Source of the DNA: Limnobaculum parvum
GTDB taxonomy: Bacteria > Pseudomonadota > Gammaproteobacteria > Enterobacterales > Enterobacteriaceae
Reading direction: 5' to 3'
DNA: 64,000 bases
Assembly: GCF_003096015.2 (NCBI RefSeq)
Contig: NZ_CP029185.2
Span: 1,150,001 to 1,214,000 of the forward strand
Of this stretch, positions 18,999-28,891 are shown piece after piece. The notes beneath the pieces were generated by a model. That model saw only the letters and a program-made list of their open reading frames with translations, was not told where the DNA came from and made no database searches. A program made the translations under genes and the position numbers. Within the stretch, counting starts at the first letter, position 1. Every line of letters starts with the position of its first letter.

Positions 18999-21529
18999 GG
19001 TTTTCCTTCTTCTGAACACACCAGTGTATTTAGCGTAATGACCCCTTTGGGCTCTGGTATTGGTAACGTAAAGTGAACGTAACATTGAGCACGGTTGTCT
19101 GCTCGTTGAACCACTAAATTGTTTTCCGCGGCAATATTTTCTAGATAGGAATCACCATCCCAACCGACATAACTCACATTATCCTGACCGTTTAAATAGA
19201 TAATACTCCCCCTTGGAAGTGGAGTACCGCTGGTATCCACCAGCGTCAGGGTGGCTGGTAGGATTTTGCTGACTGGAAATTCAATAATGGTTCCGCTGCT
19301 TTGTTTAACCGAACGGTATTGTTCAACCATTGGGACTTTTACATCCGCAGGAAGGCCAATTGGGTCAATTTCATATTTACCGTGGGTGTATGAAGTCACC
19401 GTTGGGATGAGTAAGTATCCGTTGCTATCAGTTTTTCCCAGCGGTTGGTTTTCATAACGTACCGGAATATCTGGATAGCCCGTGGTTGAAATTAATGCAA
19501 AGGAGTCACTAATGGTTCTGGATGCGTAGACGTTTTGTTTTATGGCAACCAATGAACCGCTGACTTCTCCCCAATAGGTTTGTTGGTCACTGCCATAAAT
19601 GCCACCTTGAAGGCGCATTTTTCGTGCAGAAAGGTCTAGACTGGCCTGTTTGTAATCCGTCTGACCGGAAGGATTTTTAGCATAGGAGATATTCCAACCT
19701 AGTCCACCATCGGTGGGGGCTGCCCGATTATAGTTAGCCTGATGTGTCCAGTTATTGTTTTCATCACGGCTGGAACTGAGTGAGGCTCCGCCCCAATCCC
19801 CTAATGGGATACTTAGAATCACCTGTGCGCTATAACCGGAGGTGCCAATTTCACGGTTAACCGAAGCATACAGACTGCTGTTATTAAACAGGGGAGTACT
19901 GTAAGAAAAGTTGATTAACCGAAAGCGATGATTATCCGACTGGTGGATATCAAAATAACCAACGCCGATGGAACCATATCGGTCAAAGGCGGTATTAGCT
20001 GTAATTTGGTCAACCTGTTTGTCTAACCGGTAGGTACTTTTATAGCTGGAAAGATCGCCATAATCATCACTACGGATGATTCTCTGAGTATTGATACCAA
20101 AATAACGTTGAGTGTAGGAGTAACCAATCGAGCTTTGATGACCACGGAGAGAATGATTTTCAGACAGTGTAATATCTGGCGATAACGAGGGGGGATTTAC
20201 CACCTCAAATGCGTCTTTTTGTGCATGACTCTGACTGTATGAACTACTTAACACGCCAAAGGCGCCAAGCTTAATATTGGTTCCAACGCCTTCCACATTC
20301 AGCCCGCTGGCGCCTTCAGTTCGGCCCTCCAGCGTCATCCAGTCAGTTAAGCCATAGCGTAGGGTGCCGCTGGCCGCATTATTATCATAATCAAAATTTG
20401 CTATACCGTAGTTATTACGGATCTTTCCTGCCGACAGGCTAAAATCGCTTAGGCCTTGCTGTAATAACTCACTGGAGACGTAAAACGATACCGACGTATT
20501 GACCTGACGACCTAAAGGATCGGTAATCACCACATTGGCATTACCTGCGCCATTAATATAGGGCACAGTTTCAATGGTAAATGGCCCTGGATTAACATTT
20601 GAGCTGGAGTATTTATAGCTGTCTATGTAGACATCGACAGCGCTGGGAACTGCGGCCTGTCCGGCGAATTGCGGTAAGGGATAAGTAATTAAATCCGGAC
20701 GGGTCGAGAAATTACGACCAATCTGTAATCCTCCCAGTCGAATAGAGGTACTCCAAGGAAGAGCATCAGTAATAATGTCACCAACACTGTATTTAAGCAT
20801 GCGCTTTTCATCGTTGTAGTACCATTTGGTATCGTAACGAAGGTAGCGATTATCAGTACTATTGTTAGTGTCAGAACTCAGGTTCTGGTTGTATATGCCA
20901 TTATTAGAGAGAACACCGATGGCACCTAATAAACGCTGTTCTGTATAAGCGGAGGCCGCATTGTTTTCCCGATCTCCTGAGTTATGGCTGGCATAGATAT
21001 CATAGTTAAACAGTAATCCAAGGGTACTTTCTGCCTGCTCAAAGGATTGAGTTTGATAATCTTTTATTTTTTGTTCCGGCAGCCAATCAGACGGTACCGT
21101 GATTAACAATTGCTGAGTATTGCTTTCATAGCTGGCTTGCACATCTTTAAGCGTATCGACTTCAACTTCTGGAGAATCGGTAATTTTTTGTGGTAAATCG
21201 AGGCGATTAAATGCTTCAGAAGTGATGTAGTAATGGCCCGAGCGATAAGTGACGGGGGTGACATCTTGTGTCTGACGACCATTAATGACAATTTCCAACA
21301 TGAGTGACATTTCGGGCAGGTCATCACTATCAGAAACCGGATGCGGTGGAGCATCAGCGCTTTCTGATGGCGATGAACCTGCCTCTACTGGATTCGGTTG
21401 TACTGCCATTAACAGCAGTGAAACCAGTAGAATATTCAAAGGCAATAAGACCTTATTTAATAGCGTGTCGCGCAGAAACATGCTGGAATCAGGTTCTTTT
21501 GCTGTGTTGATCATCATCTCAACAGGCAC
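18995..21529 (-). CDS. CsuD-like fimbrial outer-membrane usher
   Basis: This 844-aa usher forms the outer-membrane channel through which chaperone-subunit complexes are assembled into the pilus. A signal peptide is followed by an N-terminal domain (about residues 70-190), a long beta-barrel region containing a plug (PYINGAGNANVVITDPLGRQ near 320), and C-terminal domains with QPLGKTDSNGYLLIP near 695 and a final Cys-containing segment (AQCYVHFTLPIPEPKG). The size and gene position fit CsuD. The upstream chaperone stop TAG overlaps the GTG at 21529; tandem ATGs at 21517 and 21514 are alternatives. It is coupled to the tip gene by ATGA overlap. Confidence 0.9.
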   Translation of the reverse strand: MPVEMMINTAKEPDSSMFLRDTLLNKVLLPLNILLVSLLLMAVQPNPVEAGSSPSESADAPPHPVSDSDDLPEMSLMLEIVINGRQTQDVTPVTYRSGHYYITSEAFNRLDLPQKITDSPEVEVDTLKDVQASYESNTQQLLITVPSDWLPEQKIKDYQTQSFEQAESTLGLLFNYDIYASHNSGDRENNAASAYTEQRLLGAIGVLSNNGIYNQNLSSDTNNSTDNRYLRYDTKWYYNDEKRMLKYSVGDIITDALPWSTSIRLGGLQIGRNFSTRPDLITYPLPQFAGQAAVPSAVDVYIDSYKYSSSNVNPGPFTIETVPYINGAGNANVVITDPLGRQVNTSVSFYVSSELLQQGLSDFSLSAGKIRNNYGIANFDYDNNAASGTLRYGLTDWMTLEGRTEGASGLNVEGVGTNIKLGAFGVLSSSYSQSHAQKDAFEVVNPPSLSPDITLSENHSLRGHQSSIGYSYTQRYFGINTQRIIRSDDYGDLSSYKSTYRLDKQVDQITANTAFDRYGSIGVGYFDIHQSDNHRFRLINFSYSTPLFNNSSLYASVNREIGTSGYSAQVILSIPLGDWGGASLSSSRDENNNWTHQANYNRAAPTDGGLGWNISYAKNPSGQTDYKQASLDLSARKMRLQGGIYGSDQQTYWGEVSGSLVAIKQNVYASRTISDSFALISTTGYPDIPVRYENQPLGKTDSNGYLLIPTVTSYTHGKYEIDPIGLPADVKVPMVEQYRSVKQSSGTIIEFPVSKILPATLTLVDTSGTPLPRGSIIYLNGQDNVSYVGWDGDSYLENIAAENNLVVQRADNRAQCYVHFTLPIPEPKGVITLNTLVCSEEGKP

Positions 21530-22323
21530 TAGCGTTTGAGTAGTTGAACGGGGTCTGGGTCGTTATTGATCAGCGCCTGTAACTTGTCATAGCTTGAAGC
21601 TCGGTTATTTTTAGAGATAGGAAAACGCATGACGGAACCCGGTAGCACATATCCCACCAGACCATCTACCAGCGGTGTAGTTTTGTTCCCTGATAGACTA
21701 TTCAGCTTTGATAGGCGCGCATGAACTTTACCGTCATTTCTGACGCTGAGATAAGATTGCCCATCTAGATTGCTTATTTGGTAGCTAAGTTCGGGTGCGG
21801 TTGCTGTTTTAATGTCTCTGTTTTTATTGTAATCAGGGTTGGTCCATATCCCCTGACCGCTGACAAACAGAGGAATAGAGTAACGCATTTGGAATTTCAC
21901 ACCGATACTGACACTCTGACCATCTTCTGATTCGTTGTCTTTCTTAGCTCTTGGTGTTTCATCGACCAAAATACGGTAGGCTTTTTCTTGGTTAGCCGGC
22001 ATTTTGATATTTTTTACCAGACGAACCAACTGGCGCTTTCCCGGTTCGATGAGAACGAAAGGTGGGCTAACGGAAATATCCGATTGTCGCTGATATTGAT
22101 TTTCGCCGGAACGTTGTTGCCATTCCAACACACGAATTTGCATATAGGCCGGTTTACTATCCTGATTCTCCAGCCAGATAGCCGTAGCATTCTGTTCATC
22201 TTCAATCACCGGATCGATAGGCCAAATCAGAATGGAACCGGCATAGGCTAGTGGTTGAAAATAGAAACAGAAAAACAGCAGGGCAGAGGTAATGAGTAAA
22301 ATCGGTTGTTTTATAAGAGTCAT
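21529..22323 (-). CDS. CsuC-like periplasmic pilus chaperone
   Basis: The 264-aa protein starts with a signal peptide (cleavage near AYA) followed by GSILIWPIDPVIE, the first strand of the PapD-like Ig fold. The FVLIEPGKRQLVRLVKN strand and an ordered YRILVDETPR segment identify a chaperone of the pilus family. Its archaic-type features match CsuC: a long first domain and the SIGVKFQMRYSIPLFV edge. It would complete the subunit folds by donor-strand complementation before delivery to the usher. It is coupled to the usher gene by a 1-base TAGTG overlap. Confidence 0.88.
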   Translation of the reverse strand: MTLIKQPILLITSALLFFCFYFQPLAYAGSILIWPIDPVIEDEQNATAIWLENQDSKPAYMQIRVLEWQQRSGENQYQRQSDISVSPPFVLIEPGKRQLVRLVKNIKMPANQEKAYRILVDETPRAKKDNESEDGQSVSIGVKFQMRYSIPLFVSGQGIWTNPDYNKNRDIKTATAPELSYQISNLDGQSYLSVRNDGKVHARLSKLNSLSGNKTTPLVDGLVGYVLPGSVMRFPISKNNRASSYDKLQALINNDPDPVQLLKR

Positions 22324-22350
22324 AGGTCTTTCATCCGTAAATATAATAGT

Positions 22351-22917
22351 TTAATAACTAACGGTAATTAATACGGTATCGCTGTATTGCCCCACGGCGG
22401 GCAGTGAAGTAGACGAAAATAGGCGAGCATATATATCGATCTTTTGTACGCTACCATCACTCATGACAGTCAGGTTTTGTCCGCCATTGCTGCCATTTCC
22501 CCAGATGGTGGAGTGATTACTGTCCTGATAGAGCTGATATTTCAGGGTATTGGTGCCGGTGGCGAGTTTCATTAACCGGCCAGTACCAATGGTTCCCCCA
22601 CTGTTTAATCCACCGTCGATACCTAAAGTGACATTAGTTTTTGGAGTGCATCTCACCATGATTGACCCGGCGTTTTGCGTCGATGTCACATCAATATTGT
22701 TGAAAAGTGAAGAGATATTGTTACCAAAATTGATGCTGCCAAAGCTGGTGGCATCACTGCCGGCGGAACCAAGAATACAGCCAGCAGTAATGGTGGCATT
22801 GACGGCGATATCTTTGGTTCGAGAGTCTGCATAAACGGTAGAGATCATAGTTAAGCAGGTTAGAATCAACCCCAGAGTGGGCGTGGCGATTATAAAAGCA
22901 GGGCGAGTGATTCTCAT
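22351..22917 (-). CDS. CsuB-like spore-coat-U pilus subunit
   Basis: This 188-aa secreted subunit has a signal peptide of about 30 residues (cleavage near VYA), then one SCPU domain. Cys residues occur in TAGCILGSAGS and IMVRCTPKTNV, with the SINFGNNIS motif. The C-terminal strand GQYSDTVLITVSY is typical of Csu-type pilins. By order (main pilin, A, B, chaperone, usher, tip) it occupies the csuB place. Only 4 bp separate it from the preceding subunit stop and 27 bp from the chaperone start, so all are one transcript. Confidence 0.84.
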   Translation of the reverse strand: MRITRPAFIIATPTLGLILTCLTMISTVYADSRTKDIAVNATITAGCILGSAGSDATSFGSINFGNNISSLFNNIDVTSTQNAGSIMVRCTPKTNVTLGIDGGLNSGGTIGTGRLMKLATGTNTLKYQLYQDSNHSTIWGNGSNGGQNLTVMSDGSVQKIDIYARLFSSTSLPAVGQYSDTVLITVSY

Positions 22918-22921
22918 TCGT

Positions 22922-23449
22922 TTACCAACTTACTGTAACTTGCACCGTATCGATGTAGCTATCGGCCACGGGAGTGGATTGTGCTGGAATATATCCATAG
23001 ACATTGACCCATTCCTGTAAGCCATTGGCGGTTTTGGTAATGCCTTGAGTATCGTCCCAGATCGCGGTGTAGTTAGCATCGCTATAGAGGTTATAGTTAA
23101 CCCGTTGACCAGATTGACTACCCGTCATATAGCGTTGTGCTACGTTGCTGCTTTTTCCTGCTCCCAACACGATCTGATAATTTACTCCGGGTGCACACTG
23201 CACCAGAATGGCCCCGGCATTACTTTGTCCGATCAGTTTAATCTCTCGACTTAATGTACTGTGGGTACCAAAATTCATCACTCCAAAGGTTGTGGTTCCC
23301 CCGGAGGTAGACCCCGCATTGCAAGCGGGAATGACGTTGGCAGTGATGGAAACCGTTGCAGATTTTACCGTTACTGCCAACACCGATGACGGGGTAATAA
23401 TATTGATTACCAATAAGATGCATTGACAGGCTTTAAACCAAAGATGCAT
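22922..23449 (-). CDS. CsuA-like spore-coat-U pilus subunit
   Basis: A 175-aa exported subunit with a signal peptide (about residues 1-25, cleavage after VLA) and one SCPU domain. Cys residues lie in VIPACNAGSTSGG and ILVQCAPGVNY, the core contains VMNFGTHSTLS, and the end strand is YIDTVQVTVSW. It is closely similar in design to the neighbouring main pilin, consistent with tandem duplication of a pilin gene. A csuA-like minor-subunit role is inferred from position only. Confidence 0.84.
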   Translation of the reverse strand: MHLWFKACQCILLVINIITPSSVLAVTVKSATVSITANVIPACNAGSTSGGTTTFGVMNFGTHSTLSREIKLIGQSNAGAILVQCAPGVNYQIVLGAGKSSNVAQRYMTGSQSGQRVNYNLYSDANYTAIWDDTQGITKTANGLQEWVNVYGYIPAQSTPVADSYIDTVQVTVSW

Positions 23450-23506
23450 AGCTACCCCTGATACTCGTTGCGAACATTGGCGAAAGTTAGAGATGCTTAA
23501 GCGGAA

Positions 23507-24034
23507 TTACCAATCCACAGTGACTAGAACGGTATCTGTATAAGTACCGGCTGATGGTGTGGTTTGTGGTGGCACCAGACCATAAACTGTCAGGTCATCA
23601 GGTGCACCGGTTGAGGTTCTGCTTAACAGCGCGGTATCTTCCCAAAGGACGGCACGCAGGGAGTCCTGATAGAGGTTGTAATTTACAAATTCGCTTCCCT
23701 GTGCCAAACGACGCTGTGTACCCTGTGGATGCTCACCACTGTCCAGCGTTACGGTGTAAGGCAGGGTATTGGTACATTGAACTTTGATGGTACTACTGCT
23801 GACACTGGCTGATTGTGCTGTAATATCATTGGCTAATGTAGAGTGACTACCAAAGTCCAGCGACCCCAAGCTCGCTGGTGAGCCCTGAACACTATTACCA
23901 TTGATCGCACAACCATTAGTGATGGTTAATTGCACGCCTAATGTACCGCTTACCTGACCATTGCCCGCTGCAAAGACACTGGCCGAACCTATTAGTGATG
24001 TGATGCAGGTTAATGCAAGAAAAACTTTCTTCAT
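23507..24034 (-). CDS. CsuA/B-like major spore-coat-U pilin
   Basis: This first gene of the pilus operon encodes 175 aa. The signal peptide MKKVFLALTC... ends at VFA, followed by one SCPU domain with Cys in TNGCAINGN and IKVQCTNTL, SLDFGSHSTLA and the terminal strand YTDTVLVTVDW. First position and the standard ATG suggest the major rod subunit, as CsuA/B in Acinetobacter. The AT-rich 609-bp upstream region presumably holds the operon promoter. No regulator gene accompanies the operon. Confidence 0.85.
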   Translation of the reverse strand: MKKVFLALTCITSLIGSASVFAAGNGQVSGTLGVQLTITNGCAINGNSVQGSPASLGSLDFGSHSTLANDITAQSASVSSSTIKVQCTNTLPYTVTLDSGEHPQGTQRRLAQGSEFVNYNLYQDSLRAVLWEDTALLSRTSTGAPDDLTVYGLVPPQTTPSAGTYTDTVLVTVDW

Positions 24035-24643
24035 GTCTTTGCTCCCAAGATGATTAAAACATAATTAAGTGACGATATATTCTCCACCTCAGTAAAAATA
24101 GAGGCGTCATGATTTGCGTGGTAAATCTGATTGGTTATTTCTGTTCAGATAGTTATGAATATAGTAATGATTTTAAAATGTTCAATAAACATAGCGGTGT
24201 TTTTTGGTTTATCACTGTGTATTGATGGTTTTGTTTTTTATTCTTTCTGTTTTTGTTTATTTATTATTGTTTTTCAGGTGGTTGATGGTTTTTTTAATTT
24301 GTTTTTTTAATTGGCTTTATTGTTGATTAATGTGATGTGATTAATTTATTTTAAGATCATTGTCTAATTTTTAAATATTGAGATGATAGTGTTTTTTATT
24401 AATGATGACTAATGTAAGTGGTAATTGAAATATAACTTATATATAAAAATTCGGATTGCGTGATTATTAATTAACAAAATAACTGCTGATTATTGTATTA
24501 GCTATATTCAACGTGAAAAGTAAGGCTGTGTCATTATCCAGTTGTTGTCTTCATCTGCTACCATTTATTCGGTACACTGATGGAATAATGTCATTCAGGC
24601 TGGGTGATAAGCATAAGCCTGTACAGGAGATCGTTGCACCATC
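24035..24643. other. Long AT-rich spacer between pilus operon and frsA
   Basis: This 609-bp intergenic region between two divergent units is strongly AT-rich, with T-runs around 24180-24310. Such composition suits curved, H-NS-bound promoter DNA. No ORF, tRNA, clear promoter hexamer pair or invertible repeat pair was found by eye. It probably includes the pilus promoter near its left end and the frsA promoter near its right end. Confidence 0.5.
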
Positions 24644-25891
24644 ATGCCAAAAGCTAATCTTTCAGAAGTGCTGTTTAAACCTTCTTTTAAACATCCGGAA
24701 ACCTCAACGTTGGTTAAACGCATAGCGCAAACGAATGCCAGTATTCAATCCTCGCTAGAAGGCGAAACGCAATCCAACTGGTATCGTATGATTAATACAA
24801 CCATATGGTCTTGGCGTGGCGTTGATCCTATCGAAGCTGAAGAGGTTCTGGCGCGTATTGCTGTTTCACCTAACGAACGAACGGATGAAACGTTGTTAGA
24901 TACAGTAGTCGGTTATCGAGGTGGTAACTGGATTTACGAGTGGGCAAAAGAGGGGATGGTCTGGCAGAAAAAAGCATCAGATTTAGCGTGTGAAGACCCC
25001 ATAACGGCGGGGAATTATTGGCTGAAAGCCTCTCACTTTTACAGTATTGCCAGCTATCCCCATCTGCGGGGCGATCGGTTAGCAGAACAGGCAGAGTTAT
25101 TGGCCGACAGAGCCTATAAAGAAGCCGCAAACTATTTGCCTTTTGAGTTGAAATCTATCGATTTCAAAGTCGATGGTGGCAACCTGACGGGTTTTTTACA
25201 TATTCCATCTGAGGGAAAAGGGCCGCATCCGACGGTTTTATTATGCGGAGGGTTGGATAATCTGATGAGCGATTATTATCCTCTGTTTGTTAATTATTTA
25301 GCGCCAAAAGGCATTGCGATGCTGTGTGTTGATTTACCTTCTCTTGGTTTTTCATCGCACTGGACTTTAACCGAAGATACCAGCCTGCTTCATCGTCAGG
25401 TACTGAATCAGTTAGATCAGGTCCCCTGGGTTGATCATCAACGTGTCGTTGCTTTGGGGACTCGTTTTGGCGCTAATGTGGCGGTTCGGCTGGGATATTT
25501 GGAGTCACGCCGCCTGCGAGGTGTTGCTTGCCTAGGGCCCATTGTTCACGATTTGTTCGTGAATAAAGAAACTCAACGTCGGACGCCGATTGTCTATCAG
25601 GATATGATCGCCAGCCGTCTGAAGATGGACTCAACCACCGACAATTTATTACATACCGAATTAAGTCGCTACTCTCTGAAAACGCAAGGGCTGTTGGGAC
25701 GACGCTGCTCAATTCCTATGTGTTCAGTCAGTTTTGAGAAGGATGTTTTCAGCCCATTGTCAGAATCAAAACTGATCGTTTCTTCTACCGGTGATGGAAA
25801 ACTTATCACTGTTGCTTCTACGCCATTACTCGATAATTTAAATAGTGGGTTGGAACAATTAAGCGAGTGGATTAATGAAAAATTATGCTAA
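24644..25891 (+). CDS. frsA: FrsA, fermentation-respiration switch protein
   Basis: The 415-aa cytoplasmic protein matches E. coli FrsA (YafA) throughout: NLSEVLFKPSFKHPETSTLV at the N-terminus, the GYRGGNWIYEWA segment near residue 88, the alpha/beta-hydrolase core (LLCGGLDNLMSDYYPL) and LGTRFGANVAVRL at the nucleophile elbow. In E. coli FrsA binds dephosphorylated EIIA-Glc and has been described as shifting metabolism toward fermentation; an esterase activity is also reported. The ATG at 24644 matches the family start. crl follows 54 bp later as in E. coli. Confidence 0.94.
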   Translation: MPKANLSEVLFKPSFKHPETSTLVKRIAQTNASIQSSLEGETQSNWYRMINTTIWSWRGVDPIEAEEVLARIAVSPNERTDETLLDTVVGYRGGNWIYEWAKEGMVWQKKASDLACEDPITAGNYWLKASHFYSIASYPHLRGDRLAEQAELLADRAYKEAANYLPFELKSIDFKVDGGNLTGFLHIPSEGKGPHPTVLLCGGLDNLMSDYYPLFVNYLAPKGIAMLCVDLPSLGFSSHWTLTEDTSLLHRQVLNQLDQVPWVDHQRVVALGTRFGANVAVRLGYLESRRLRGVACLGPIVHDLFVNKETQRRTPIVYQDMIASRLKMDSTTDNLLHTELSRYSLKTQGLLGRRCSIPMCSVSFEKDVFSPLSESKLIVSSTGDGKLITVASTPLLDNLNSGLEQLSEWINEKLC

Positions 25892-25945
25892 TATCCCCAA
25901 CGGCTGTTAATTAATTGTTAAATTATAAATTACTGGGGCGACATC

Positions 25946-26350
25946 ATGCTATTAGCAAATGGTCATTCAAGAAACAAGTTGATTAAAGAATTTACCAGTC
26001 TGGGACCGTATATCAGGGAGTCTCAATGTAAAGGGAATCACTATTTTTTTGATTGTCTGGCTGTCTGCGTTAGCAGCAAGCCAGCCCCGGACAAGAGAGA
26101 GTTCTGGGGGTGGTGGATGGATATTGAAGCGGATGAACAGGGCTTCACCTATAGCTACCAAATTGGGCTGTTTGATAAACTCGGTGATTGGCAAGTAAAA
26201 ACCATCAAGAATGCGGATATTCAGCAGGAAGTTGAGCAAAATTTGCAATCCTTTCAGCAAAAACTTCAGGACTACCTGACTTCACTTAAACTCAGTTTCC
26301 GACCAGCCCATACGGAAGCAGCAAAAAGCCCGGATAAACTTTCAGTCTGA
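25946..26350 (+). CDS. crl: Sigma factor-binding protein Crl
   Basis: Crl binds RpoS and favours its assembly with core RNA polymerase, thus helping stationary-phase and curli gene expression. The 134-aa product has the conserved FTSLGPYIRE start, FFDCLAVCV near residue 38, and REFWGWWMDIEADEQGFTYSYQIGLFDK across residues 54-80, the RpoS-contact region. The C-terminal acidic helix is conserved. Order frsA-crl-proB is as in E. coli, without phoE. Confidence 0.95.
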   Translation: MLLANGHSRNKLIKEFTSLGPYIRESQCKGNHYFFDCLAVCVSSKPAPDKREFWGWWMDIEADEQGFTYSYQIGLFDKLGDWQVKTIKNADIQQEVEQNLQSFQQKLQDYLTSLKLSFRPAHTEAAKSPDKLSV

Positions 26351-26380
26351 TCAATTTTTTTGTCCAAATCTCGCCTATTT

Positions 26381-26406
26381 CGCGTTATGCCTGTTGGCAT
26401 AACGCG
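26381..26406. promoter_or_regulatory. Perfect 11-bp inverted repeat upstream of proB
   Basis: CGCGTTATGCC (26381-26391) and GGCATAACGCG (26396-26406) are perfect arms around a TGTT loop, between crl and proB. No T-tract follows on the plus strand, so it is either an imperfect crl terminator or a protein-binding palindrome upstream of the proBA promoter. Confidence 0.55.
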
Positions 26407-26464
26407 TCACACCTGATAAAAAGGTTTCCTTGCATCCTTTCTTGATATTCAACGGCAGAACATT

Positions 26465-27568
26465 ATGAATAGCAGCCAAACGCTGGTGGTTAAACTGGGA
26501 ACCAGCGTACTTACTGGTGGGTCACTGCGTCTAAACCGCGCCCATATTGTTGAGTTAGTACGTCAGTGCGCGCAGCAACATGCGCTTGGTCATCGTATTG
26601 TTATCGTGACATCTGGCGCGATTGCTGCCGGACGTGAGCATCTTGGCTACCCCGAGTTACCGGCAACCATAGCGTCTAAGCAATTACTGGCGGCGGTAGG
26701 GCAAAGTCGACTGATTCAGCTTTGGGAACAACTATTCTCAATTTATGGCATCAATATTGGTCAAATGCTGCTTACCCGCGCCGATCTAGAAGATCGTGAA
26801 CGTTTTTTGAATGCGCGCGATATGATGCAAGCACTGCTGGATAACCAAATCGTTCCGGTCATTAATGAAAACGATGCCGTAGCAACGGCGGAAATCAAAG
26901 TTGGTGACAATGATAACCTTTCTGCGCTGGCCGCAATCCTTGGCGGAGCCGATAAGCTATTGCTGTTAACCGACCAGCCAGGCTTATTTACTGCCGATCC
27001 GCGCCATAATCCGGATGCAGAATTAATTCGCGAAGTTCACAGTATTGATAATGCGTTACGGGCCATTGCCGGTGACAGTATCTCTGGGCTCGGAACCGGA
27101 GGCATGGCGACTAAACTTCAGGCTGCCGATGTGGCTGGCAGAGCGGGGATTGAAGTGGTGATAGCCGCAGGCATTAAGCCGGGCGTGATTGGGGATGTGA
27201 TTAATGATATCTCTGTTGGTACGCGCTTTCACGCTCAGACATCACCCCTTGAAAACCGCAAGCGCTGGATTTTCGGCGCACCGCCTGCGGGTGAAATTAC
27301 CATTGATGATGGTGCTGTTCAGGCCATGCTTGAACGGGGAAGTTCTCTGCTACCTAAAGGTATTAAACAGGTAAAAGGCGATTTTTCTCGCGGCGAGGTT
27401 ATTCGTATTCGCGACTTGTCCGGACGCGATTTGGCCCACGGCGTGGCGCGTTATAACAGCGATGCATTACGTATGATTGCAGGGCACCATTCTCAGAAAA
27501 TTGATGAAATATTAGGTTATGAGTATGGTTCGGTCGCTGTTCACCGCGACGACATGATCATCAACTAG
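26465..27568 (+). CDS. proB: Glutamate 5-kinase
   Basis: ProB phosphorylates glutamate to gamma-glutamyl phosphate, the first and proline-inhibited step of proline synthesis. The 367-aa protein (E. coli 367) has the amino acid kinase domain with [12 protein letters not shown] at residues 8-19, [23 protein letters not shown] near 125-145, NDNLSALAA and [14 protein letters not shown]-terminal PUA domain follows (about residues 275-367). It is coupled with proA 11 bp downstream. Confidence 0.97.
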   Translation: MNSSQTLVVKLGTSVLTGGSLRLNRAHIVELVRQCAQQHALGHRIVIVTSGAIAAGREHLGYPELPATIASKQLLAAVGQSRLIQLWEQLFSIYGINIGQMLLTRADLEDRERFLNARDMMQALLDNQIVPVINENDAVATAEIKVGDNDNLSALAAILGGADKLLLLTDQPGLFTADPRHNPDAELIREVHSIDNALRAIAGDSISGLGTGGMATKLQAADVAGRAGIEVVIAAGIKPGVIGDVINDISVGTRFHAQTSPLENRKRWIFGAPPAGEITIDDGAVQAMLERGSSLLPKGIKQVKGDFSRGEVIRIRDLSGRDLAHGVARYNSDALRMIAGHHSQKIDEILGYEYGSVAVHRDDMIIN

Positions 27569-27579
27569 GAGTATTAGCA

Positions 27580-28833
27580 ATGTTAGAGCAAATGGGAATA
27601 GCCGCAAAAAAGGCATCTTATCAATTGGCGGTGCTGAGTTCGGCAAAGAAAAACCAGGCACTGGCAGTGATGGCCGATACGTTGGAAGCCAACAGCGATA
27701 CGATTCTGGCAGCGAATGAAAAAGATATCGCTAATGCACAACAGGCGGGTCTGAGCGAAGCGATGATCGACCGTTTGATGCTGACGCCGTCTCGGCTGGC
27801 ATCTATAGCCAACGATGTGCGTCATGTTTACCGTTTAACCGATCCCGTTGGTCATATTATTGATGGTTCTTTAATGGATAGCGGCCTGCAATTGCAGCGC
27901 CGTCGAGTTCCTCTTGGTGTTGTTGGGGTGATTTATGAATCTCGCCCTAATGTTACGATTGATGTGGCCTCATTATGTCTGAAAACCGGTAATGCGGTGA
28001 TTCTGCGCGGTGGAAAAGAGACGGTAAATACCAATCAGGCGATGGTTGAAGTGATTCAATTGGCGCTCAATAAATGCGGTCTGCCAGCGGCGGCGGTGCA
28101 ATCTATTGATAACCCCGATCGTGCATTGATCAATGCGTTGCTTAAACTCGATCGCTATGTTGATATGATTATTCCTCGTGGTGGCGCTGCTCTGCATAAG
28201 CTATGTAAAGAAAATTCTACGATCCCTGTGATTATTGGTGGCATTGGTGTTTGCCATACCTTTGTTGATGAATATGCAGATTTTGATAAAGCGCTGATGA
28301 TTATTGAGAATGCAAAAACTCAGCGTCCAAGTACCTGTAATACGCTGGAAACGTTATTGGTACATCGTGCCATTGCCTCGACATTTCTGCCTAAGCTGGG
28401 GGAGAAGATGCACTCTTGTGGCGTAACGCTCCATGCCTCACCGGAAGCTATGATGTATCTCAGCGGCGGGGAAGTGAAAGTTGTACCGGTAAATGATGAC
28501 GAGTATGACAACGAATGGTTATCGCTGGATCTGAATGTTACTGTCGTTGAAGGGTTAGATGAAGCGATTGACCATATTCGTATACATGGTAGTGCTCACT
28601 CGGATGCAATTGTAACCCGCTCTCTGAACAATGCCGATCGTTTCGTTAATGAAGTGGATTCTGCGGCGGTATACGTTAATGCCAGTACGCGATTCACCGA
28701 TGGTGGACAGTTTGGCTTAGGTGCCGAAGTCGCGGTAAGCACACAGAAGCTCCACGCTCGTGGCCCGATGGGGCTGGAAGCATTAACCACGTATAAGTGG
28801 ATTGGCTTTGGTGATGGCTTAATCCGTCGTTAA
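27580..28833 (+). CDS. proA: Gamma-glutamyl phosphate reductase
   Basis: ProA reduces gamma-glutamyl phosphate with NADPH to glutamate 5-semialdehyde, the second proline biosynthesis step. The 417-aa protein (E. coli 417) belongs to the aldehyde dehydrogenase superfamily. Key pieces are [18 protein letters not shown] near residue 110, ILRGGKET, and [15 protein letters not shown] with the catalytic Cys near 255. The late family motif is [18 protein letters not shown]. An AGGAG ribosome binding site lies 9 bases before the ATG. ProA and ProB act as a complex to channel the labile intermediate. Confidence 0.97.
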   Translation: MLEQMGIAAKKASYQLAVLSSAKKNQALAVMADTLEANSDTILAANEKDIANAQQAGLSEAMIDRLMLTPSRLASIANDVRHVYRLTDPVGHIIDGSLMDSGLQLQRRRVPLGVVGVIYESRPNVTIDVASLCLKTGNAVILRGGKETVNTNQAMVEVIQLALNKCGLPAAAVQSIDNPDRALINALLKLDRYVDMIIPRGGAALHKLCKENSTIPVIIGGIGVCHTFVDEYADFDKALMIIENAKTQRPSTCNTLETLLVHRAIASTFLPKLGEKMHSCGVTLHASPEAMMYLSGGEVKVVPVNDDEYDNEWLSLDLNVTVVEGLDEAIDHIRIHGSAHSDAIVTRSLNNADRFVNEVDSAAVYVNASTRFTDGGQFGLGAEVAVSTQKLHARGPMGLEALTTYKWIGFGDGLIRR

Positions 28834-28842
28834 GTCGATTTA

Positions 28843-28877
28843 AAATAGAAGACCCGCCGAGTGCGGGTCTTCTATTT
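28843..28877 (+). terminator. Rho-independent terminator of proBA
   Basis: AAATAGAAGACCCGC and GCGGGTCTTCTATTT pair perfectly around a short loop. The tail is T-rich on both strands, so it also suits the convergent lipoprotein gene. Confidence 0.9.
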
Positions 28878-28891
28878 GCAGCAACGTCAGC

